In this document: piece by piece, positions 1 to 9,597 of the stretch | Numbering within the stretch: position 1 is the first letter of the stretch | Layout: every line of letters begins with the position of its first letter | DNA from: Maniola hyperantus | Taxonomy: Eukaryota > Arthropoda > Insecta > Lepidoptera > Nymphalidae | DNA: 64,000 nucleotides | Reading direction: 5' to 3' | Assembly: GCF_902806685.2 (NCBI RefSeq) | Contig: NC_048539.1 | Span: 4,972,501 to 5,036,500 of the forward strand | Position numbers and translations under genes: made by a program | Notes under the pieces: generated by a model | The model's input: the letters and a program-made list of their open reading frames with translations, nothing else | Database searches by the model: none | Told to the model about the DNA's origin: nothing

Positions 1-312
1 GTTTTACAAATACATAGGTTATTTAACACAAAATTAAATTATTTGAAAACAAAATTTATTTCTAACAATAACTTGAGTAGTTATGGTACCGTAATTTCTA
101 TTTTATCGACATTTATTACGGTTGAAAAATTATATTGCAATTTAGCAAAAATAAAGTGTTATAAATTAAAAATACATGTTCTACAAGTCTTGTAAAATCC
201 TACAAGTCTTGTGAAATTATTTGATAAACATAATTTACAAGAGTTTGTAAAAAGTTCTTGTAACTTGTAACTTGTGAGCTTGTAGACTTGTAATGTTTGA
301 TAAACAGGGCAC
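1..312. mobile_element. Right end of an inverted-repeat transposon, cut by the window edge
   Basis: This stretch is nearly identical to 2474-2781, the right end of the complete element at 1181-2781. It ends in the same terminal repeat (gtttgataaacagggcac) and carries the same dense CTTGTA/TACAAG motifs. Only the right part is inside the window. It lies about 290 bp upstream of the SDF2 start codon, so it may border that promoter. Confidence 0.8.
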
Positions 313-600
313 AGGACTTAACTTGCACTTGATAAAATAAACCTAATATTGAAATAGTCTTTATTCACCTAAATCAGGGTATTTATAAAAAATTGAAGCC
401 AGCTCCATTTTAAGGGGGAATTTCTACAGAAAATAGGGTAAAACTAAAAATCGTAAGTGAAAACACTGTTTTGATTCTAAATTCTAATCATTCGTCCAAC
501 CAAGTTGCCAAGTATTCACTGACATTATGTTGTCGAAGCTTGTCATTGTCAATTGAATTTTTAGGTTTCGGTCGTGCTTTTGCTTTTGAATTAAAAAAAA

Positions 601-3600
601 ATGGTTTTAGGGAAGTTTTTAAATAACTATATTTATTTTACTAAGGCATTGTTACTAGTTTCGTTATGGGCTGTTCAGGTGGCTGAAGGTAAGGCTATAT
701 CTAACGTAATTGAAGTACATTTTCATTGAAGCATTAATGTTTATCTCTCGAAGTCGAGGTCCATGCTTAACAATTACGTGGCCTTATATTAGGGGAGGAT
801 GAGGGATATTAAATGTATTAGACATTTCGTGAATGGAAACTTATTGCTGTTATATTTACAGGTTCGAGAGCTGAATTTGTAACGTGCGGTTCGATTTTGA
901 AGTTAATGAACACAGATTTGAAGTTGCGACTCCACTCTCATGATGTGAAGTACGGTTCAGGCTCGGGGCAGCAATCTGTGACCGCTGTCGATACGTCAGA
1001 CGACCATAATAGCCATTGGCTAGTTAAAGCAGCTACTGGAGAAACTTGTAAAAGGGGGTAAAGATATTATTTATCATTTTTTAAAACTAAAAATCTGATT
1101 TTTCCTTATGTTCTGCTCTGTCAATTAATCTGCCTACCGCTGCTGGTGCGCATTTACTCATGTATTAAAAAACAACCCCTGTGCCCTGTTTATCAAACGT
1201 TACAAGTCTTGTATTACAAGCGTTTCTCTTGTAAATTTGTGCATTTTTAAAAGAATGCGTTTATCAAAACTACACTTGTAAACTACAAGCTACGAGTAAT
1301 ATCACTTGTAATACAAGTGTTTTTCACACTTGTATTTGTGGTTTTGTTCATCAAAAATGCCTTTGTAGCTTGTAGCTTGTAACTTGTAACGAAAAAGTTG
1401 GAGAGCCTCTGTTGACTCTTAATTTATTTTACAAGTTGTATGCAAGTACCTATGATATTGTATAAAAGAATAATTAAATTATCTAGTACCTAGTAGTAAA
1501 TAGGTAAAATAACTATAAAATAATTCAAAGGTGTAATTTTATTAAACTTATCATTGGGGCCGATTCTCTTGTACACAATCTCTAAACTAAACTAAATTAA
1601 CAGGTCTAAATCTAGTGCTATCCTTTTCCGCAAGCAACATTATGAAAGGGATAGCAATAGATTTAGACGTGCCATTTTAGTTTAGTTTAGAGATTGTGTA
1701 CAACTGAATTAGCCACAATGTTGCTCTTCTTAAATTTGACCAAAACGTGTCTCATTTGACGACCTCCCTGGCGCAGTGGTGAGCACTGTGGTCTTAATAG
1801 TGGGAGGTCCCGGGTTCGATTCCTGGCAGGGGTTTGGAATTTTATAATTTCTAAATTTCTGGTCTGGTCTGGTGGGAGGCTTCGGCCGTGGCTAGTTACC
1901 ACCCTACCGGCAAAAGCCGTGCCGCCAAGCGATTTAGCGTTCCGGTACGATGCCGTGTAGAAACCAAAGGGGTATGGGTTTAATAAAAACTGCTATACCC
2001 CTTCCAGGTTAGCCCGCTATCATCTTAGACTGCATCATCACTTACCACCAGGTGAGATTGCAGTCAAGGGCTAACTCGTATCTGAATAATAAAAAAAAAA
2101 AATGTACATACGAGTATGCTGGCATAATCTTTTTCGGCAGATACAAGTCCAAGCGACTGACATAGCAATAGTATCTCTTTCCACTCTGCTATTTTTTGGT
2201 CTTTAGATAATTTATCAGTAAATGCGCCAAATAAAATATCTTTTTTGTCACGAATTACTTAATTGAAGAATAATTGTAACTTTCGCATCAGATTTTGCCA
2301 TTTTTTGCGATGTAATTCGAATAGCGAAAATTTTTAAAGTCTATCTATTTTTCCAAATTTTAAGTCTAACCTTAATTCATGAAAAATAATGTATAGTATA
2401 GGTACTTCCTGTTGGTGTAGGTACCGAAATAGAATAAATAAAAGTAGGTAGGTAAATAAAATAAGAAGCAATAGGTTTTACAAATAGGTTATTTAACACA
2501 AAATTAAATAATTTGAAAAAAAGTTTTATTTTTAACAATAACTTGACTAGTTATGGTACCGTAATTTCTGTTTTATCGACATTTATTACGGTTGAAAAAT
2601 TATTTTGCAATTTAGCAAAAATAAAGTGTATAAATTAAAAATACAAGTTCTACAAGTCTTGTAAAATCCTACAAGTCTTGTGAAATTATTTGATAAACAT
2701 AATTTACAAGAGTTTGTAAAAAGTTCTTGTAACTTGTAACTTGTGAGCTTGTAGACTTGTAATGTTTGATAAACAGGGCACTGGTCCCTTTATAATTTTT
2801 ATTTTAAGTCTCTAAATAAAACTTTTATTCAATCTAATAATACTCTTTATTTCAGAGCCCCAATAAAATGTAACACCAATATTAGACTGCAGCATGTATC
2901 CACCAAGAAGAACTTGCACTCTCATTACTTCTCATCTCCGTTGTCGGGCAACCAGGAGGTCTCGTGTTATGGGGATGAGAATGGGGAGGGCGACACTGGT
3001 GACAACTGGACTGTAGTCTGCAATAATGACTATTGGAGGAGGGATACACCAGTTAAATTTCGACACATTGATACCTCAGCGTAAGTAGATTTTTAAGTTT
3101 CAGTACCTCAAAAGAAAAAAAGAACCCTTACAGGATCACTTCGTTGTCTGTCCGTCTGTCAAGATAACCTATAGGGTACTTCCCGTTGACCTAGAATCAT
3201 GAAATTAGGCAGGTAGGTAGGTCTTATGCACAAGTAAAGGAAAAAATCCGAAAACTGAATTTGTGGTTACATCACAATAAAATAAAAATGTTCATCAACA
3301 AATATTCCTAGTTTTGACTTTCAAAGCAAGATTACTATATAGTGGGGCATCATATGAAAGGGCTTTACTTGTACATTTTTAAGCAGTTTTTTATTTTTAT
3401 GCTTAATAGTTTTTGATTTATCATGCAAAATGTCAAAAAGTACGGAACCCTCAGTGCTTATTTAGCTAGGGAAAAATAAAAAAAGGTAAGCTCATCACTT
3501 CATTCTCATGGATTTAGGTTTTGTAAAGTCCCATGGGATCTCTTTGATTTTTCCAGCATAAAAAGTTGCCTGTCACTCTCCAGGTCTTTAGTGCTAAAAA

Positions 3601-3890
3601 TCACGTCAATCCGTGATTGAACGACAAACCAATAAACCAACACACTTTTGCAGTTATAATATGGGTAGTGAAATAAAATCAATCATTCATTATCTGTGTG
3701 CTTTGATTTCAGATATCTGGCAGGTTCTGGCAGAACCTTTGGCAGACCAATCAGTGGTCAGGGAGAAATTGTAGGAGTATCATCACAGTATGGAGCATAC
3801 ACAGACTGGCAACCTCAAGAAGGTCTATTCGTCCACCCAAGCGACTTGTTACCACACCTACAAGCACAGATTATACACACAGAGTTATAA
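601..3890 (+). CDS. SDF2/SDF2L1-like MIR-domain protein of the endoplasmic reticulum
   Basis: Exons 601-688, 862-1057, 2856-3080 and 3713-3890 join in phase with GT-AG introns to give 228 residues. A hydrophobic N-terminus (about residues 14-25) reads as a signal peptide. The body, about residues 30-215, has the MIR-repeat composition of SDF2: TCGSILKLMNTDLKLRLHSH, a Ser/Gly-rich QQSVT segment, SHYFSSPLSGNQEVSCYG, DNWTVVC, and a closing EGLFVHPSD. The protein ends in HTEL, a variant of the KDEL/HDEL retention signal. In the family, SDF2 proteins act with ERdj3-type DnaJ chaperones in ER protein quality control and are related to the MIR domains of protein O-mannosyltransferases; that role is inferred here. 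The length matches animal SDF2L1 (about 220 residues). Intron 2 (1058-2855) holds a whole transposon. No AATAAA is obvious just after the stop. Confidence 0.93.
1571..1701. mobile_element. Snap-back MITE nested in the 1181-2781 transposon
   Basis: The 131-bp element starts gtacacaatctctaaacta and ends with the reverse complement. A second inner pair of arms (tctaaatct...agatttaga, gctatcc...ggatagc) lets most of it fold as one hairpin. Confidence 0.8.
1761..2101 (+). mobile_element. SINE-A, full-length copy, tRNA-derived
   Basis: The head has a pol III A box (TGGCGCAGTGG) and B box (GGTTCGATTCC). The body ends in ggttagcccgctatcatc and an A-rich tail. Other copies are at 10284-10490, 12299-12358, 24354-24685, 45350-45445 and 62228-62563. 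Confidence 0.88.
3102..3668. repeat. Lep-B (reverse) followed by Lep-A fragment in SDF2 intron 3
   Basis: 3102-3455 is a reverse-oriented Lep-B with the 'ggatcactt...tctgtc' block and the 'gacctagaatcatgaaatt' block. 3505-3668 is a Lep-A fragment with the 'ctctccaggtcttta' and 'gaacgacaaaccaa' blocks. Together they fill most of the intron. Confidence 0.8.
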
Positions 3891-4138
3891 TTGTGTAGTT
3901 AATGTAATAATTATGTTAGTTTTGTATAAATTGTGATTTTCCTATAATATAAGCACCAATGGATCCAGTCCAGATTAGTTCTACAGCTAGAGTTCCATTT
4001 ATTTATTTAATTCTCCTTTTAATTATTTATTATACTTGTAGAAACTAACTTACACTTTGAAACTGTTTAATTACAAAATCTTATGTTATTGGGGTTCTGA
4101 ACTGATTTCTTAATTTTTATCTTTTTTACTCTTGTTAA

Positions 4139-4365
4139 TATCATCATGATCAACCCATCGCCGGCTCACTACAGAGCACAGGTCTCCTCTCCGAGTGAGA
4201 AGGGTTTTGGCCACAGTCTACCACGCTGGGCATATGCGGATTAGCAGACTTCACATACCTTTGAGAACATTATGTAGAACTCTCAGGCATGCAGGTTTCC
4301 TCACGATGTTTTCCTTCACCGTTAATTAAAGCAAGTGGTATTTAATTACTTAAAACTTGTTAATA
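4139..4365 (-). mobile_element. SINE-B, 5'-truncated
   Basis: It begins with the 3' tail (atcatcatgatcaacccatcg on the plus strand) and contains the 'gagaagggttt', 'taccacgctgg' and 'tttccttcaccgtta' blocks shared with the full copy at 44163-44464. The tRNA head is missing. Confidence 0.8.
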
Positions 4366-5725
4366 TAGTTATCAATACTATCTCGAAAGCAGTTTCAGCA
4401 TGTCCTTGTGCAACAATCAGGCTGACGCCATTGTTTAGGACATTAATTCATGGCTTTAGTATCTAATATAAATTCTCCATAGTCAATTATTTCACTATCA
4501 ACCAACTTGTATTCGAAAAATATGCAATCTTATGACGTTATGTTATCAATAATAATATAATTGAAGCAGTTTTTTGTTCTTACATTTTTATTTCTTTTTA
4601 TTAAAATGTGTTCAATGAAAAACAGTATTTTTACTTTACTAAACTTTATTGTCAAATGGTGATATGTCGATAATTATGTTATACAACACATCTACATCGG
4701 TGAGAAATGATGTGCTTCAAGAGCATCTATTTTTAATACAATAATACTGAGGGCTTATTTCGATAGAAAGTAATGGCTGAATATAAAGAAAACTTTTTTC
4801 TAAAATAACAAGTATAGTTAGTAAAACAAGTTTCATATTTAAGTTAATAGGTACATAACGCACCTAGTTATAAAAAAATATGGCTTCAAAGCACTCATTT
4901 TATTCTAATAATAAATGTATTTTATGAAATCATGGTCAAAGTCGGAAGTCGAAGTTCGTAAACTGCCCTTATTTTCGTGATGCTACTAAAGCTAAAAATT
5001 AAATCTAAAACTAAATAAAACAATCGAAATTATCATGTAGGGTACTGGTTGCCGTTCTAAGTTACGGTGTACTTATTTCCTAAAAATGCTCAAACAAACA
5101 AAATAATATGATAACTGAAATTTAACTTAATATTTAAAAAAAATGTCTAATGTTTTGAGACGAATTTGTATGTGTGACATAGTAATTAAGAAATCAAAAT
5201 TTAACTTATTCAAAAAAGTACGAACAGAATTAATGTGTTTGTGAAAATTTATAATTACCTAATAATTAATTACCTAATATTGGCTGAGAGATGTAACTTG
5301 AGCCCTGTATATTCTCTCAAAAGTCACTCGCGCTCTTTTTCATTTTACTAAGGCTTCAAGTAGACGATCCGGTTTAGAGCCGCAAGCGTACCGGACTGCA
5401 ACTTTGTCATCAAAAACATCGCGCCGCCCGCGAGTATATCGCTGTTTCCTACATTTTCATTCATAAAAATATAGTATTGACCGCCCGCGGCTTCGCTTCC
5501 GTAGTAATTTCGTAAATGTCCGGCCTTATTCCTTGTTGAAATCTTTGTACAAAATAACTTTCTAGGTTTCTAGGTAGGGTATGGACTGGGCGCGGTTGAT
5601 AAGACTTTCTTTTTTTACAAGGTGCTAGATAATGTCCGTAACATCCCGGCATGCTTACACTCCCTAGAATACCACATTCAGTTGAAGACAAAATCGATAA
5701 TAAATCGTCAAGATTGCCTGTTAGA

Positions 5726-5875
5726 AGTCCCGCAAATTTCTATTGCGCTGGAACCATGTCTCATTATCATCAAAATGACGTCAGCCTAAATGAAAATATA
5801 CCATCAGCTCGAAACTTCAGTCTAGTGCTGACGTCATTAAAATGGCGGCCACGCGCATTAGCAATTTGCGGGACT
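5726..5875. mobile_element. MITE-C copy 1
   Basis: It is a 150-bp element with ends agtcccgcaaatt and aatttgcgggact, and an inner 'gaaacttcagtctagtgctgacgtca' block. Other copies are at 7180-7335 and 56069-56225. The better-preserved copy 2 is flanked by TA on both sides, which suggests a TA target. Confidence 0.82.
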
Positions 5876-5928
5876 TATAGCACGGGTGGACGAACGATTC
5901 ATAGATTAGAGAAATCAGCTGCTCGATT

Positions 5929-6098
5929 GCGGTAGAATGACAGCTACAATGTCACGATCGCAATCGCCTCTGATTGGTTAACGCTCGCTCACTATTGGCT
6001 ATAATGCATTGTTGCAACAAGAATCGCACAAATCCAGGCAATCACAACAATTGAGATTGTAATAATGATTGATGCAGGTTTTACGAAATCGACCTACG
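5929..6098. mobile_element. MITE-D, diverged copy
   Basis: It shares 'gacagctacaatgtcacgat', 'attggttaacgctcgctcac' and 'attgagattgtaataatgat' with copies at 7836-8010 and 42521-42692. A reversed fragment is at 6404-6532. Confidence 0.75.
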
Positions 6099-6403
6099 GA
6101 TAGAACATGCATCACGGACCGTGGCCCGAGTCAGAGTCGCATGCCACGCCGAAAACCGGGACTCAATACATTAATCAGATGCCTACTTAGTTACTAATCA
6201 AATGATCGATACCGATTGTCTGCGCTCGCAACTGCGTTATTAATAGTATGGCTTCATGAAAGTTTTTTAGTAAAAAAAAATTACAGAGACATTTTTCTAG
6301 AATAAGTATGGTTCCCAAGGGAAAAATTATTGATCAAAAACTGAAAAAAAAAACATCGAAACTATACACTATATTAAATACCTACAAATAATAAAAAATC
6401 GCA

Positions 6404-6532
6404 CTTGTCGCACTGCTACAATCGCAATTGTTGTGGTTGGCTGAATTTATTCTATTCTTGTTGCTACAATCGTGAATGAGAGTCAACCAATCAGGTGATT
6501 GCGATCGTGACATTGTAGCCATCATTCTACCA
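6404..6532. repeat. MITE-D fragment, inverted
   Basis: The segment 'gattgcgatcgtgacattgtag' (6497-6519 area) is the reverse complement of the MITE-D start. The rest is diverged. Confidence 0.65.
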
Positions 6533-6569
6533 CTGACTATTCGTTATATTGACAGTTATATTTACAACT

Positions 6570-7027
6570 AGCATAATATGCTCGCGACTTCGTCAGCGTG
6601 GACTACAAAATTTCAAACCCCTGTTTTACCCCTTTGGGCGTTGAATTTTCAAAAATCCTTTCATAGCAGATGTCTAAGTCATAATGGCCAAATTTTCAAA
6701 ATGTTGATAAATCAGTCAGTCAGTCACCTTTTCCTATTATATAATATTTAGAATTAGATGCACAAGTACATCACTCACCATACGATAGTCGCTAATAGAG
6801 CATACGTGACCTAATCCATACTAATATTATAAATGCGAAAGTGTGTCTGTCTGTCTGCTAGCCTTTCACGGCCCATCCGTTCAACCGATTTTGACGAAAT
6901 TTGGTACAGAGATAGCTTGCATCCGGGGAAGGACATAGGCTACTTTTTATCCCGGAAAATCAAAGAGTTCCCTTGGGATTTAAAAATATCTAAGTCCACG
7001 CGGACGAAGTCGTGGGCATCATCTAGT
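6570..7027. repeat. Lep-D remnant and Lep-A copy
   Basis: 6570-6740 holds the 'cgacttcgtcagcgtgg', 'aaaatccttt' and 'cagtcagtcacc' blocks of Lep-D. 6818-7027 is a Lep-A copy from 'ataaatgcgaaagtgtgtct' to 'gggcatcatctagt'. Confidence 0.8.
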
Positions 7028-7179
7028 CCTCAAATATAAGATACATAGGCTATGATAACTCAGGAAGAAAAAGTTTAGAAAGAAATAGAGGGAAGATCTG
7101 TAGCGAAAAAAATGGTCTTGCCTAAATAAATAGGAGTGATAGTTCAAAGAAAAATAATATAGCATATTTTTTTGTTATA

Positions 7180-7335
7180 AGTCCCGCAAATTGCTATTGA
7201 GTTTGAACCATGACTCATTAACATTTGACGTCATTTGACGTATATTTAAGTAAAACTATACCATCAGCTCGAAACTTCAGTCTAGTGCTAACGTCACCAA
7301 AATTACGGCCACGCGCATTAGCAATTTGCGGGACT
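7180..7335. mobile_element. MITE-C copy 2
   Basis: Ends agtcccgcaaattgctatt and agcaatttgcgggact, flanked by TA on both sides. Same family as 5726-5875. Confidence 0.85.
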
Positions 7336-7495
7336 TATACTGTTCAATGTTGATGTTATACACCGTGTAAATTAATTGCTGCACATAACACAATTTATAA
7401 GAATTAAATTTTTAAGTCCACACAAAATATGGATTAAGACACTTTTGCTCTTGAAAAGTTATATATATCATAATTAAACCTTGAACCAATCAAAG

Positions 7496-7679
7496 TACAG
7501 TACGCGGCTGAAAGTAATGTACATCGACATTTAGAAGTAGATAGCAGATTTGTAGAGCGTTGTCCCTGTCATTGACACCGACAAAACGTCATATAGGTAT
7601 GAGTGACAGAGACAATGCTCTACAAAGCCGAAATGTCATTCTGAAGGCCGATGTACATTACTTTCTGCCGCGTACTGTA
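7496..7679. mobile_element. MITE-E copy 1 (snap-back)
   Basis: It starts tacagtacgcggc and ends gccgcgtactgta. The arms continue inward through 'gaaagtaatgtacatcga', so the element folds on itself. Further copies are at 9312-9474 and 41865-42044. Confidence 0.85.
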
Positions 7680-7835
7680 GTACAGTTTAAAGAATACAAT
7701 ACAAACTGAAAAGACGCGCGATAGCAACTGTATGACGTCATACTAAACGCGCGCATTTCTACGATTTATAGTACAAAGAACTTCCCTTGGATTACACTAA
7801 CAAACTAGTTGTACAAAATTTGTAAAAACTGTGGC

Positions 7836-8010
7836 CCTACCGCGGTTGTTTGACAGCTACAATGTCACGATCGCAATCATCTCTGATTGGTTAATGCTCG
7901 CTCACTATTGGCCACAATGCATTGCTGCAACAAGAATCGCACAAATTCAGCCAATCAGAACAATTGAGATTGTAATAATGATTGATGCCGGTTTTAGACA
8001 GTCGCCCTAC
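7836..8010. mobile_element. MITE-D copy 2
   Basis: Over almost its whole length it is near identical to 42521-42692, from 'ccgcggttgtttgacagct' to 'gcaggttttagac'. Confidence 0.82.
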
Positions 8011-8070
8011 TGGTCAAACACATGTCAAACGATAAACTTGTATTGCCCTTTTACTTATTATACCTGATAC

Positions 8071-8131
8071 TTAAAAAAGGAGAGACAAAATATGTCTGAC
8101 ACAAAGACATATTTTGTCTCTCCTTTTTTAA
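8071..8131. repeat. Perfect hairpin, 26-bp arms, 9-nt loop
   Basis: Positions 8071-8096 and 8106-8131 are exact reverse complements, with loop tgacacaaa between them. The arms read ttaaaaaaggagagacaaaa and on through tatgtc. No other copy is in the window. Confidence 0.95.
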
Positions 8132-8246
8132 ATAATTAATAACAAGTAATTTTTTTTACAAGTATTGTATACAATAACTGTCGCAACTTGTAACACAAAT
8201 TTCAGTTTTTATTATAGTGCGCGCAAAACAAAGTATCTCAAATGTC

Positions 8247-8656
8247 AATACGAGTCGTCAGGGCCTCATAAGAAAGCTCAGAGTCACTCAGCGGGCGATG
8301 GAGAGAGCTATGCCTGGAGTTTCTCTACGTGATCAAATCAGAAATGAGGAGATCCGTAGGAGAACTAGAGTAACCGACATAGCCCAACGGGTTGCGAAGC
8401 TGAAGTGGCAGTGGGCAGGGCACATAGTTCGTACAACGGACAGACGTTGGGGTCCCTAGGTGCTGGAATGGCGACCTCGCACCGGAAGACGCAGTGTTGA
8501 AAGACCCCCACTAGGTGGACGGACGACATCAGACGAGTCGCCGGGAGTCGCTGGATTCAGGCGGCGCAAGACCGTGGCATGTGGAAGTCCCTACAAGAGA
8601 CCTATGTCCAGCAGTGGACGTCTATCGGTTGATGATGACGAATACGAGTCGTCAGG
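8247..8656 (+). mobile_element. 5'-truncated RTE-like LINE with a 16-bp target duplication
   Basis: The sequence aatacgagtcgtcagg occurs at 8247-8262 and exactly again at 8641-8656. Between them is the C-terminal end of a reverse transcriptase reading frame, with motifs RAMERAMPGVSLRDQIRNEE, RRRTRVTDIAQRVAKLKWQW and AGHIVRTTDRRWG, broken by a stop near 8458 and frame loss after it. It ends in a TGATGATGA-type tail, as RTE elements do. A reversed relative is at 60686-61035. Confidence 0.9.
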
Positions 8657-8840
8657 CTGCGCATTGTACACACATAGGATCTAGACTATGACCAGCGGAA
8701 ACACAAACCACCATGTCGCAACTTCGGATTGGACTACGGTACTACCACTTTTATAAGACGCATCGACAAAATCCGTTTGTGCATATTTCACGTAAAAAAT
8801 GAATATATACACCAATGAAATAGACAGATTTTAAACACAA

Positions 8841-9173
8841 AAACCGGCCAAGTGCGAGTCAGGCTCGCGCACCGAGGTTTCCGTACTACAGTCGTCTTTT
8901 TTCGACATTTTGCACGATAATTACTTCGAAAATTGAAAATACCAATTATTCGTTCTAATGAACTAATAATTAGTTCATTTAATTTTTTTGTATGATGTTA
9001 CCCGAAATTCACGGTTTTCAGATTTTTTTCCCCCCAAAACCTGCCAAATTTTATGATTCTAAGTCAACGAGAAATACCCTGTAGGTTTCTTGACAGACAG
9101 ACAGACAGACAGACAGACAACAAAGTGATCCTATAAGGGATCCGTTTTTCCTTTTGAGGTACGGAACCCTAAA
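8841..9173 (+). repeat. Lep-B copy
   Basis: It runs from 'accggccaagtgcgagtcag' to 'ttttgaggtacggaacccta' and includes a (gaca)n run at about 9091-9119. Similar copies are at 14045-14470, 44785-45170 and 63432-63870. Confidence 0.85.
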
Positions 9174-9311
9174 AACAACAAACTCTGCTATCTCGCTCAT
9201 AATGCACGCGCACAAAACAAAAAAATAGGGGACGGACGCGTGCTATGATTGGCTCAGATTCAATAAGATTTCCGCGCGGGTACATCGGTGTAACTTATAA
9301 AAGTAGTACTG

Positions 9312-9474
9312 TACAGTACGCGGCGAAAAATAATGTACATCGACCTTTAGAAAGAGATAACGGTTTTGTAGAGCATTGTCACTGTCATTGAGAACGACAA
9401 AACGTCACATAGCTCTATATAGCCGAAATCTCCTTCTAAAGGTCAATGCACATTATTTTCTGTCGCGTACTGTA
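9312..9474. mobile_element. MITE-E copy 2
   Basis: Starts tacagtacgcggcg and ends cgcgtactgta; more diverged than copy 1. Confidence 0.8.
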
Positions 9475-9597
9475 CTTCACGATCACTGTACATGAAAAGT
9501 CCTAAAACCCTCCCACCTAAGAAATATTAACCCCTCATTGCAGTCTATTTTAAATTAATTCATTTTATCAAAATAAATCCAATGCGAGTCAAATAAG

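Larger units (their letters stand above)
1181..2781. mobile_element. Complete inverted-repeat DNA transposon (non-autonomous) in SDF2 intron 2
   Basis: Both ends read gtgccctgtttatcaaac inward and stay matched for about 29 bp with one mismatch (left end 1181, right end 2781). About 200 bp inside each end are many copies of CTTGTA/TACAAG, some in direct and some in inverted order, as expected for subterminal transposase-binding motifs. There is no transposase reading frame. A snap-back MITE (1571-1701) and a SINE-A (1761-2101) sit inside it. I cannot see a clear target duplication, so I do not assign a superfamily. Confidence 0.8.
3891..9597. other. Repeat-filled region between convergent SDF2 and polo
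   Basis: I see no host exon here. From 3891 to about 5720 the sequence is AT-rich and mostly unassigned apart from the SINE-B remnant. From 5726 on it is a chain of MITEs, Lep-A, Lep-B, Lep-D and a LINE fragment, listed separately. Confidence 0.6.

Noticed and set aside
1761..1830. Possible tRNA gene (A and B boxes present)
   Set aside because: The sequence runs on into the SINE-A body and no cloverleaf closes. The same holds for 44395-44464 and 34047-34125.
1173..2789. 8-bp target duplication for the 1181-2781 transposon (caacccct / tggtccct)
   Set aside because: Only the last four bases match, which is not enough to claim a duplication or a hAT assignment.
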